Of a DNA stretch of 16,659 nucleotides, positions 1 to 6,771 are shown in pieces; the first letter of the stretch is position 1; every line of letters starts with the position of its first letter. Source of the DNA: JAFGCY01 sp964609245 (GTDB lineage: Bacteria; 4484-113; JAFGCY01). Where the stretch lies: NCBI GenBank assembly GCA_964609245.1, contig CAZSSB010000060.1:1-16659 (forward strand), in the 5' to 3' direction. The position numbers and the translations under genes are program-made. The notes beneath the pieces are model-generated. The model was given only the letters and a program-made list of their open reading frames with translations. It did no database searches and was not told where the DNA came from.

Positions 1-1087
1 CGCTGTGGCGCATCACGTGGCTTTCCAGCATGATGCCCATCGCGCCCATCAGCTCGCGGGCCGCCCGGGCGATTCTGCGGGCCTGATCGACGTTGTCGCG
101 CTTGGCCAGGCTGATCTGCACCGGCGTGGCGCGGTCCTCGTCCTTGAGCCGCCCCAGCCGGAGGCAGACCAGCTGCATCCGCGCCAGGGCCGTCGCCATC
201 TCGCTGAGTCTGAGCTGCTGCAGCTGGAAGCCGGCGATGGGCCGGCCGAACTGGGTGCGCTCGCCGGCATAGCGCAGCGCCGCCTCCAGGCAGTAGCGCG
301 CCGCGCCTGAGGCGCCCCAGGCGATGCCGTAGCGCGCCTGGTTGAGGCAGGAAAGCGGGCCCCTGAGCCCCTCGACGCCCGGCAGCATGTTCTCCTCGGG
401 CACGAACACGTCGCTCAGGAACAGCTCGCTGGTGACGCTGGCTCTGAGGCTGAGCTTGCGCTTGTACTCTGCCGTGCTGAAGCCGTCCATGCCTTTCTCC
501 ACCAGGAAGCCGCGGATGCTGTGGCTGTCGCCGCCTGCCACCTTGGCCCAGACCACCGCCACGTCCGCCAGGCAGCCGTTGGTGATCCAGGCCTTGGCGC
601 CGTTGATGAGGAAGCCGCCCCTGGTCGGCCGGGCGCGGGTCACCATCGAGCCGGGGTCACTGCCGTGGTTCGGCTCTGTGAGGCCGAAGCAGCCCACCGC
701 CGCGCCGCTGGCCAGCCGCGGCAGCCACCTGACGCGCTGCTCCTCCGTGCCGTAGCGGAAGATCGGGTACATCACCAGGCTGCTCTGGACGGAGATCATG
801 CTTCTGAGGCCGCTGTCGCCGTACTCCAGCGCCTCGTTGATCAGCCCGTAGGCGGTGGAGCTGACCTGCGGGCAGCCGTACTGCTCGGGCAGGGTGGGGC
901 CGAAGACGCCTAAGGATCCCAGCTCGGGGATCACCTCGGTGGGAAAGCTGCCGGCCTCGTAGTGCTCCTCGATCAGCGGCAGGTAGCGCTCGATGGTCCA
1001 GTCACCGATCGCCTCGTGGATGCTGCGCTCCACGTCGGTCAGCAGCTCCGCCACCTGGAAGATGTCCAGCGGGTCGATCTTGGCCAT
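1..1087 (-). CDS. gcdH: Glutaryl-CoA dehydrogenase (3' end cut by window edge)
   Basis: FAD-dependent acyl-CoA dehydrogenase that oxidises and decarboxylates glutaryl-CoA to crotonyl-CoA in lysine/tryptophan breakdown. The 362 visible codons start MAKIDPLDIFQVAELLTDVE. The family signatures seen include RSMISVQSSLVMYPI (its first Arg corresponds to the substrate-binding Arg of GCDH), CFGLTEPNHGSDPGSM, WITNG, RTQFGRPIAGFQLQQ and, near the edge, ARAARELMGAMGIMLESHVMRH. These fit GCDH better than short-chain acyl-CoA dehydrogenases. The catalytic Glu (YEGT region) would lie past position 1, so it cannot be checked. The ATG at 1087 has no Shine-Dalgarno sequence but has a TAGAAT hexamer 5 nt upstream, so the transcript may be leaderless. 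Unlike its neighbours, the gene uses several AGA/AGG arginine codons. It lies downstream of the pilQ terminator and is probably a separate unit. Confidence 0.9.
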   Translation of the reverse strand, partial: MAKIDPLDIFQVAELLTDVERSIHEAIGDWTIERYLPLIEEHYEAGSFPTEVIPELGSLGVFGPTLPEQYGCPQVSSTAYGLINEALEYGDSGLRSMISVQSSLVMYPIFRYGTEEQRVRWLPRLASGAAVGCFGLTEPNHGSDPGSMVTRARPTRGGFLINGAKAWITNGCLADVAVVWAKVAGGDSHSIRGFLVEKGMDGFSTAEYKRKLSLRASVTSELFLSDVFVPEENMLPGVEGLRGPLSCLNQARYGIAWGASGAARYCLEAALRYAGERTQFGRPIAGFQLQQLRLSEMATALARMQLVCLRLGRLKDEDRATPVQISLAKRDNVDQARRIARAARELMGAMGIMLESHVMRHS

Positions 1088-1092
1088 AGGGG

Positions 1093-1098
1093 ATTCTA
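1093..1098 (-). promoter_or_regulatory. Possible -10 element of a leaderless gcdH promoter
   Basis: On the minus strand TAGAAT lies 5 nt before the gcdH ATG, so transcription would begin at or next to the A of the start codon. No purine-rich ribosome binding site is visible and no clear -35 lies 16-18 bp upstream. A -10 hexamer (TANNNT form) set this close to the start codon is typical of leaderless genes in several high-GC phyla. This is inference from spacing only. Confidence 0.35.
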
Positions 1099-1144
1099 TC
1101 AACGGACGGGCCGCGCCGGCCTCTCTGGGCCCGAAGAGAAAGAG

Positions 1145-1173
1145 GCGCCGGAGGGCTGTGGTTCCTCCGGCGC
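1145..1173 (-). terminator. Intrinsic terminator of pilQ
   Basis: A perfect 10-bp inverted repeat (GCGCCGGAGG / CCTCCGGCGC) with a 9-nt loop begins 29 bp after the pilQ stop. On the minus strand it is followed by the pyrimidine-rich, U-containing tract CTCTTTCTCTTC, as expected of a Rho-independent terminator. It separates pilQ from gcdH. Confidence 0.8.
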
Positions 1174-1202
1174 TTGGGCTGGTGGTGCTGTAATAAGAGT
1201 TG

Positions 1203-3680
1203 TTATTCGTGGATATGGGGCACGACGATCACCATGATCTCGGTGCGGTTGACGTCGTGCCGGCGGTTGCGGAACAGCTTGCCGACCAGCGGCAGCTCCG
1301 CCAGCAGCGGGATCTTGGAGATCGTCTCGCTCTCGCGCTCGCTGATCAGGCCGGCCATCGCGAACGGCTCGCCGTCCTGCACCCTGACCGTGGTCCGCAG
1401 CTGACGGTTCTGGGAGCGGGGGGCGAAGACGCCGTCGGTGACCTCCATCATCTCGATCAGGCTGCTGATGATCGGGTTGACGTCGATGGTCAGCATCCCC
1501 TCGTTGTCGAGGCGCGGCTTGAAGTTGAGCGTCACGCCGATCTCGATGAACTCGACGGTCAGCGTCTCCTGGCCGGTGTTGGGGTCGATCTTGCGCTCGG
1601 CGACGTAGGGAATCGACTCGCCGGCGAAGTAGATCGCCTGCTTGCCCTCGACGGTGCTGAGCTGCGGCTGCGCCAGGATCTTGGCGTCGCCGGTCTCCAC
1701 CAGGTGCTTGAGGGTGGCGGCGAACCGCATCGGACTGCGGTAGAAGCTGCCCAGCGTGAAGGCCTCGAAGGCGGTCTCGCCGGACTGCTCCGTCCAGGTG
1801 ACGTCGGTCTTGACGTTGCCGATGAAGTCATCGTTGACGGTCAGGCCCAGGTCCTTGCGACCGGACTCGGTGATCTCGCAGACCCGCACCTCCAGCTCGA
1901 TCAGCCTCGGCTTGCGGTCCAGCCGGTCGATCAGCTCGGCGATGATCTCCATCTGCGCCGGCACGGCCTTGACCAGCACCGCGTTGCGCGGCGTGCTGGA
2001 GAGGTTGCTCTGCATCTGTTCCGAGTCCGCCGTGTTGCGGCCGGTGGCCTCGCTGAGCGTCGTCGAGTCGTTGACCTCCAGGTACTCGTCCTCGCCGACG
2101 TAGACCTCGATCTGGTCCTCGCGCAGCATGGCGGTGGCGGTCAGCACCTCCTTGATGCTGAACGGGTCGGCGAAGGACAGCACGAACAGCCGCGTGGCGT
2201 AGTCGACCAGCTGGCCCTCGATCTTCTCCTTGGCCGCCACCACGATGGTGTTGGCCTGCACCGTGTACTCGAGGCCGTAGGTCTTGGTGATCATGTCCAG
2301 GGCGCTCTTCAAGTCGGTGCGGCCGTCCTTGAACGACAGCGAGACGGAGTTGCTGCCCACGCTGGCGTCGACGATGATGTTGTAGTCGGTGGGGGCGATC
2401 AGCAGGGTGATCGCCTGGTCCAGCGGCGTGCTGACGATCTCGAACAGGTCGATCATGATCCTGCTCAGCGCGTCCTTGCCGGACTCGAGGGGTGGCAGCG
2501 CCCCCGCCGAGAGACTGGGCAGCTGGCGGAAGGGCTCGCCGAAGGTGTCGGGGGTCGCGATGCCGGTCTGCTCGGCGGCGCCGGCCGGCTGGCCTTCGGC
2601 GGCGGGCAGCATCTGCTGCAGCATCTCCGCCGCGGTGCGCATCATCTCGTCGACGGACGGTGACTCGTCCGCGTCGCCGCCCTCATCGGTCCGCCCCTGG
2701 TCCTCGGCCGGCGAGCGGCCGCCGGTCTGGTCCGCCGGGATGAACTGGTAGTTCATCTCTGCCAGGGTGGTGGGGCCGTCCAGCACCGAGGTGGCACTGG
2801 AGGGGGGTTGGCTGGGCGGGTCCGCGGCCGGCGCCGCCGGGATTGGCTCGGCGCTGTGCTGGCGCGGTACATAGAAGCTGCCCGTGCTGTTGCGCCCGGA
2901 TGGCGCACTGTCCGCCGGGCCCGCCTCAGCCGCTTCCCGTACAGATTCATGCCTGGTTGTGTCTGCCTCCGCGACCTCCGGCTCATCAGCGGCCGGGGCC
3001 GGCTCCACGGCCGGCGGCAGCGCCGGGGCCGGGGTTGTCACCGGCTCGGGTTCCGGGGGCAGGGTGGTGGGCGGCGTGGCCGCCAGGATCTCCGTCAGCG
3101 GCGCGGTCTCGGGCTGTGCCGGCGGCGCGGCGTCCTGATCGGCCTCGCTGCGCGCCAACTCCGCCGCCATGTGAGTCTCCGGCGCGGCGGCCGGCACCTC
3201 CTCGGCGGGCTCCGCGGTGGCCTGGTTGTCGCCCACGGCGTCCGCGGCCAGCTCCAGATCCTCCTCGGACCTGGCCGCAATGGTCACCGTGGCGGTCTCG
3301 CCGTTGTTGACGACGAAGACGTGCGTGCGGTCCGCGCTCGGCCCCAGATAGAACCGGATCGACGCGTGATGGGACTCCGCCGCCAGCGAAGCCCCGGTCA
3401 CAAGGTCGGCCAGCTCCGGTCGCTCGAAGGCCAGGGGGATCTCACTCGCGCTGTCGGTGAACGCGAGCTCGTTGGACCACACACTCACCCAGTCACCCAT
3501 CGTGAACCGCTCGACCTTGAAGTCGGCCGGTCCAGATGTGTGGAGCTCGATGACTGCCGCTCCGTGATTGCGGCTGGCACTCATGCCGACCAGCGACACG
3601 GTGTCCTGCGCAATGGAGCCGCATATGGCTAATATCGCTATAGCTGCTCCGCCGAGCAGCACTCGCGCACCCCGTTTCAC
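1203..3680 (-). CDS. pilQ: Type IV pilus secretin PilQ
   Basis: Outer-membrane secretin through which the pilus fibre leaves the cell; 825 aa. Seen in order: a hydrophobic signal peptide (about residues 1-24), an AMIN-like beta domain (about 27-136), a very long Pro/Ala/Glu-rich linker (about 137-405), a secretin/TonB N0 (STN) domain (about 406-475), one N1/NolW-type repeat (about 494-590), and the secretin core (about 592-825). The core contains AQPQLSTVEGKQAIYFAGESIPYV, VTLNFKPRL and RTEIMVIVVPHI. The start is GTG at 3680, 8 nt after a GAGGG ribosome binding site; no ATG fits the signal peptide. The gene has its own near-consensus promoter, a 333-bp gap separates it from the pilP-like gene, and an intrinsic terminator follows it. 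Only the linker length is unusual. Confidence 0.95.
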   Translation of the reverse strand: MKRGARVLLGGAAIAILAICGSIAQDTVSLVGMSASRNHGAAVIELHTSGPADFKVERFTMGDWVSVWSNELAFTDSASEIPLAFERPELADLVTGASLAAESHHASIRFYLGPSADRTHVFVVNNGETATVTIAARSEEDLELAADAVGDNQATAEPAEEVPAAAPETHMAAELARSEADQDAAPPAQPETAPLTEILAATPPTTLPPEPEPVTTPAPALPPAVEPAPAADEPEVAEADTTRHESVREAAEAGPADSAPSGRNSTGSFYVPRQHSAEPIPAAPAADPPSQPPSSATSVLDGPTTLAEMNYQFIPADQTGGRSPAEDQGRTDEGGDADESPSVDEMMRTAAEMLQQMLPAAEGQPAGAAEQTGIATPDTFGEPFRQLPSLSAGALPPLESGKDALSRIMIDLFEIVSTPLDQAITLLIAPTDYNIIVDASVGSNSVSLSFKDGRTDLKSALDMITKTYGLEYTVQANTIVVAAKEKIEGQLVDYATRLFVLSFADPFSIKEVLTATAMLREDQIEVYVGEDEYLEVNDSTTLSEATGRNTADSEQMQSNLSSTPRNAVLVKAVPAQMEIIAELIDRLDRKPRLIELEVRVCEITESGRKDLGLTVNDDFIGNVKTDVTWTEQSGETAFEAFTLGSFYRSPMRFAATLKHLVETGDAKILAQPQLSTVEGKQAIYFAGESIPYVAERKIDPNTGQETLTVEFIEIGVTLNFKPRLDNEGMLTIDVNPIISSLIEMMEVTDGVFAPRSQNRQLRTTVRVQDGEPFAMAGLISERESETISKIPLLAELPLVGKLFRNRRHDVNRTEIMVIVVPHIHE

Positions 3681-3739
3681 CTCAACTACCCTCGTGAAAG
3701 AAGTTAGACCATCTCAACCCATGCACGATGTGCGGGGTC

Positions 3740-3768
3740 AGCATACCCTATATCCACATATTAGTCAA
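3740..3768 (-). promoter_or_regulatory. pilQ promoter (sigma70-type)
   Basis: On the minus strand, -35 TTGACT (3768-3763), a 17-bp spacer and -10 TATGCT (3745-3740). The predicted transcription start is near 3733, giving a leader of about 50 nt before the GTG start. The -35 is a 5/6 match to TTGACA. The spacer holds one copy of the TATCCACA repeat and more copies lie directly upstream. The pilM promoter has the same arrangement. Confidence 0.8.
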
Positions 3769-3818
3769 ACTATCAACGTTATCAACACCCAGGCGCACTT
3801 ATCCACAATTCATCCACC
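3751..3818 (+). repeat. Five phased direct repeats at the pilQ promoter
   Basis: Read on the plus strand, five same-direction 8-mers: TATCCACA (3751), TATCAACG (3771), TATCAACA (3780), TATCCACA (3800) and the weaker CATCCACC (3811). Start-to-start spacings are 20, 9, 20 and 11 bp, close to whole helical turns. The 3771 copy lies 2 bp upstream of the -35 element and the 3751 copy lies inside the -35/-10 spacer. The copy at 3800 sits within TTATCCACA, a perfect DnaA-box 9-mer. The repeats are seen directly; the operator role is inferred. Confidence 0.7.
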
Positions 3819-4013
3819 AGGATGCTGGTTTAGGCAGCGTGCAGGTGATTGGGGGAGGCGGTTATCACCGGGATACCCACGCAGCCGTGCATTGCCGCGG
3901 TGGTGGGGAAGGATTGCGCAGTAGTCGGCGGCTCAAGGGCAGCAACCGCTGCCGAACTGGGGCGGAGGGGGCGGGCCGGTGGTTTGCGCGCGCCCGCGCG
4001 TCAATCAGGAGCC

Positions 4014-5060
4014 TCAGGAGCTGCTGGCGCTGCTGCCGCGCGTCGCGGGCGCAGAGGCCGGCGGCGGGGCGGGTGCGGCGGGCAGGCTGCTGGAGGCCTG
4101 GTCACCGCTTATCGGCGCCGACAGCGGCAGCCACAGTGTCTCGCCGCTGCGCAGCTCGGTCAGCACCACGCCGTCGGCGGTGACCGCCTCAACCTGGTAG
4201 CGTGGCGGCAGCGCGTCCCCGGGGCCCACCAGCTGCGTCATCTCGTTGAGTCGCACCAGGGCGGTGGCGCGCTCGCCTTCGCCGCTGATGCCGTGGCAGA
4301 CGATCTGGTCGCCGCCGACCATGCCGCCGGCCAGCACGCTGTCGATGCCTGGGATCGGCAGACCCGACGGCGGCTGGAACAGGTCATCGGCGCTCGGCAG
4401 GTCCGGCTGCTCGGTGGCGGCCTGCAGGTCGAACTGCTGCTCCCAGCCGGGGCTTTGCAGCGCCGTCAGCGGCACCCCGCTGCCCGGATGCCAGCGGACG
4501 TCCACCAGGTCTCCCGGGGGTCCGGTGAGCTGCAGGTTGGTGCTGATCATGCCATCGTCGCTCTGTCCGGAGAGCGTGTAGTTCTCGTCCATCTCGCGCT
4601 TGCTCAGCTGGGCCTCAAGCCATACGTCTCCTTCGTCGAGCAATTCGTCGAGCGGAGGTATGTACGCATCCATGCCCTCGAAGAAGCCTTCATCGCGCAG
4701 CTCCGGGTAGCCCGGCACCTGGGCCAGCTCCTCCTCGTACCAGCGTTCCTCCCGCACAAAGGGATTCTTGGGCGGGCTGAGGCCGAAGACCTGGAACAGG
4801 TTCTCGTTGAGGTCGACGGCATGCGCTTCAACTTCAGCCGGAATCGCCTCGGCGTCGGTTGCCGGAGCCTCGGCAGTTTCCGCGGCCGCCGGCTGGGCCG
4901 CCGGCTCCTCGGCCGTGACCGCCGGGCGCGCCGCGCTGCGGCGTCCTGACCCGCGCTGATTCACGGTCTTGATCATGTACAGGACGGAGAAGCCGAGTCC
5001 GACCAGCAGCACGACCAGTAGCACGATCTGCCCGATTTGCTTGCGCGATTGCTGGTTCAT
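4014..5060 (-). CDS. PilP-like / GspC-like inner-membrane alignment protein
   Basis: A 348-aa protein in the position PilP normally takes, between pilO and pilQ, and probably the inner-membrane partner of the PilQ periplasmic domains. Seen: a single N-terminal membrane helix (about 10-31), an Ala/Pro/Glu-rich linker (about 40-85), an NPFVRE motif (99-104) reminiscent of the DPF motif of PilP/GspC, a middle region I do not recognise, and a small beta domain (about 253-313: IVCHGISGEGERATALVRLN ending LRSGETLWLPL). That domain has the pattern of the PilP/GspC homology region. A low-complexity Ser/Ala/Pro tail follows. There is no lipobox Cys, unlike classical PilP lipoproteins, so the topology is closer to GspC. 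Start ATG at 5060 follows GGAGGTGG and overlaps the pilO stop as ATGA. The function is assigned mostly from context plus this weak domain. Confidence 0.7.
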   Translation of the reverse strand: MNQQSRKQIGQIVLLVVLLVGLGFSVLYMIKTVNQRGSGRRSAARPAVTAEEPAAQPAAAETAEAPATDAEAIPAEVEAHAVDLNENLFQVFGLSPPKNPFVREERWYEEELAQVPGYPELRDEGFFEGMDAYIPPLDELLDEGDVWLEAQLSKREMDENYTLSGQSDDGMISTNLQLTGPPGDLVDVRWHPGSGVPLTALQSPGWEQQFDLQAATEQPDLPSADDLFQPPSGLPIPGIDSVLAGGMVGGDQIVCHGISGEGERATALVRLNEMTQLVGPGDALPPRYQVEAVTADGVVLTELRSGETLWLPLSAPISGDQASSSLPAAPAPPPASAPATRGSSASSS

Positions 5061-5992
5061 GTCGTCGCCACCTCCGCGGCGGAGTGCTGTTCATCGCCCG
5101 CCCCACTGGGGGGCAGGGTGGCATCCAGGGTCTGGGTGCCGTTGTTGGCGTCGTCGGGCGCAGCTTCATCGCCGGCTGCCGGCTCCGCGCCGCCCGTCTC
5201 TTCCGCCGGTGTCTGCGGCTCGACGTTCTCATCACCGGTGGCGCCGCCGCCGTCATCGCCGGTCACCAGGCGGCGTCCGCGGCCGCTCAGGAACTCGCCC
5301 ACCTCGCGGGCGCGCGGCGAGATGACCGCCGTCGCGAAGACCCGCACCAACTCGTCATCGGACAAATAGGAGTCCGGCACACCGTAGTAGATCCGCCCAG
5401 TGATCTGAATGGGTGTGGTGTTGGGATCCACCTGCTGGGTGATCGAGCCGGCGCCGCGCCCGGCGGGTCCGGTCACCTGATCGATCGTGTACAGGCGCTG
5501 ATAGCCCTTCAGATTCTCAAAAGCCGCCAGCACCCGATCGAACTTGCCGATCAGGCTGATCGAGTAGTGCGCGGCCCGCACCTGGCGCGCGGCATCCACG
5601 TCGATACCGGCGTTCTCCAGCTCCTCGGCCTGGGCTTCGCCGATCTCGCCCAGCCACGGCCCGGCCGGCAGCAGTTCCACCGTCAGCATCTGAACCTCGT
5701 TTTGCGCGAGCTGCTCGGTCAGCGCCGCCAGGAATTCGTCGTCATCCACCTCGAACGGCACGGCCCGCTTGTAGACTGCCAGCTCCTGGCGCCAGGTCGG
5801 CAGCTGCTCGAGCATTCCGGGGAGTTGCTCGCGCTTCCTGTCGATGTCCACCAGCTGCTGGCGCAGCGCCGCACTCCGGCCCTCGACCTCCTGAATCCTG
5901 CCGACGATCTGTGCCCGACCGAGGAAGAAGTACAGGGCCGCGATGCCCAGCGCCACAATCACCGTCACCGTAATGGCCACCCCACCACGCAT
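5057..5992 (-). CDS. pilO: Type IV pilus assembly protein PilO
   Basis: Inner-membrane protein that pairs with PilN and links PilM to PilP/PilQ. The 311 aa comprise one membrane helix (about 4-24), a charged coiled-coil stretch (about 27-60), and a ferredoxin-like periplasmic region that includes the PilO-typical AAHYSISLIGKFDRVLAAFENLKGYQRLYTIDQV at about 140-173 (split here only as a description of one continuous block). Beyond about residue 238 the protein ends in an acidic, Gly/Ala/Glu/Asp-rich tail that looks disordered and is not typical of PilO. The ATG follows a GGAGG site and shares one base with the pilN stop (TGATG). The 3' end overlaps the pilP-like gene by 4 bp, so translational coupling is likely. 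Confidence 0.9.
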   Translation of the reverse strand: MRGGVAITVTVIVALGIAALYFFLGRAQIVGRIQEVEGRSAALRQQLVDIDRKREQLPGMLEQLPTWRQELAVYKRAVPFEVDDDEFLAALTEQLAQNEVQMLTVELLPAGPWLGEIGEAQAEELENAGIDVDAARQVRAAHYSISLIGKFDRVLAAFENLKGYQRLYTIDQVTGPAGRGAGSITQQVDPNTTPIQITGRIYYGVPDSYLSDDELVRVFATAVISPRAREVGEFLSGRGRRLVTGDDGGGATGDENVEPQTPAEETGGAEPAAGDEAAPDDANNGTQTLDATLPPSGAGDEQHSAAEVATT

Positions 5993-6771
5993 CAGAACAC
6001 CTCCTCAACGGTGACGCCCTCCGGCGGCTGGCCGGCCTCCTGAGCGGCGGCATCCGCCGGTGTGGACAGCCGCAGTCGCTGGAAGTACGTCGTGTCATCG
6101 CGTCTGATGGGCAGGTTCAGCCCAACCAGCGGTCGCGGCAGCGCGGCCTGGATCTCGAACTCGTATTGCTCAGCGATGACGCTGCCTGGTGCCTTGGGAC
6201 CGCTGACACTCCAGGTAACGCCGATGCGCTCCATCAACTCATCCAGTGCTTCCTCCCGGAAGGTGGCGCTCGGCATGTAGCAGTCGTGAAAGATGCTGTC
6301 GTCCTTGTAGGCCCGCAAGGTGGCCAGCAGTTGGCCCGGATCGCGCTTGCTGGTCTTGAGGATGGTGCTCAGCCTGATGGAGCCGGCCTCCGCTCCCCGG
6401 TTGTAGACGGTGTCCAGGTAGACGCCCTCGGGGATGATCTCGGCCAGCCGGGCCAGAATGACGGGCATATCCACATAGTCGAAGGAGGCCAGCGCGATCA
6501 GTCGTCCGTAACGGGACAGACGGCGGTTCATCCCCTCCAGTCGCTCGAAGTCATTGACGATGTGCGCCTGCCTGGATACTTCCTCTTCCAGCACGCGGCG
6601 CTCCTCGATCCTGGACTGCAGCCGCTGCCAACTGATCCCGGCATCGACCAGGATGTAGGCGAGCGCCACCAGGCAGATCAGGATGTTGACCATCAATGCA
6701 TAGCGCACTGCCGGCCCCGGCAGCATCTCCGGTGGCAGCAGGTTGACTTCCAGGCGGCTGTAGCTGTTCAT
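5992..6771 (-). CDS. pilN: Type IV pilus assembly protein PilN
   Basis: Bitopic inner-membrane protein whose short cytoplasmic N-terminus docks in PilM and whose periplasmic domain pairs with PilO. The 259 aa carry the conserved PilM-binding motif as VNLLPPE (residues 9-15), a membrane helix (about 22-45), a coiled coil (about 47-85), and a PilN-like alpha/beta domain (MPVILARLAEIIPEGVYLDTV). The C-terminal 80 or so residues, including GVTWSVSGPKAP and a Pro/Ala/Glu-rich end, extend past the typical domain. The ATG immediately follows the pilM stop codon, and its ribosome binding site (AAGGGGGGTGG) lies inside the pilM coding region. Confidence 0.93.
   Translation of the reverse strand: MNSYSRLEVNLLPPEMLPGPAVRYALMVNILICLVALAYILVDAGISWQRLQSRIEERRVLEEEVSRQAHIVNDFERLEGMNRRLSRYGRLIALASFDYVDMPVILARLAEIIPEGVYLDTVYNRGAEAGSIRLSTILKTSKRDPGQLLATLRAYKDDSIFHDCYMPSATFREEALDELMERIGVTWSVSGPKAPGSVIAEQYEFEIQAALPRPLVGLNLPIRRDDTTYFQRLRLSTPADAAAQEAGQPPEGVTVEEVF

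Larger units (their letters stand above)
3681..4013. other. 333-bp non-coding region between the pilP-like gene and pilQ
   Basis: The half nearest pilQ (3681-3820) is markedly AT-richer and carries the pilQ ribosome binding site, promoter and direct-repeat array, which are listed separately. The half nearest the pilP-like gene (3821-4013) is GC-rich and contains a short GCGCG/CGCGC hairpin around 3986-4000 with no U-tract, a weak terminator candidate for the pilMNOP unit. I see no convincing gene in it. Confidence 0.6.

Noticed and set aside
1200..2663. Long open frame on the plus strand (487 codons) inside pilQ
   Set aside because: It is antisense to a clear secretin, has a composition typical of high-GC shadow frames (His/Asp/Leu/Gly-rich), and has no recognisable domain. 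The same applies to the long plus-strand frames opposite the pilP-like gene, pilO, pilM, pilT and pilX.
3740..3820. Replication origin suggested by clustered DnaA-box-like sequences
   Set aside because: No dnaA, dnaN, gidA/rpmH or an AT-rich unwinding element lies nearby, and the repeats sit tightly around a good promoter, which explains them better as regulatory sites.
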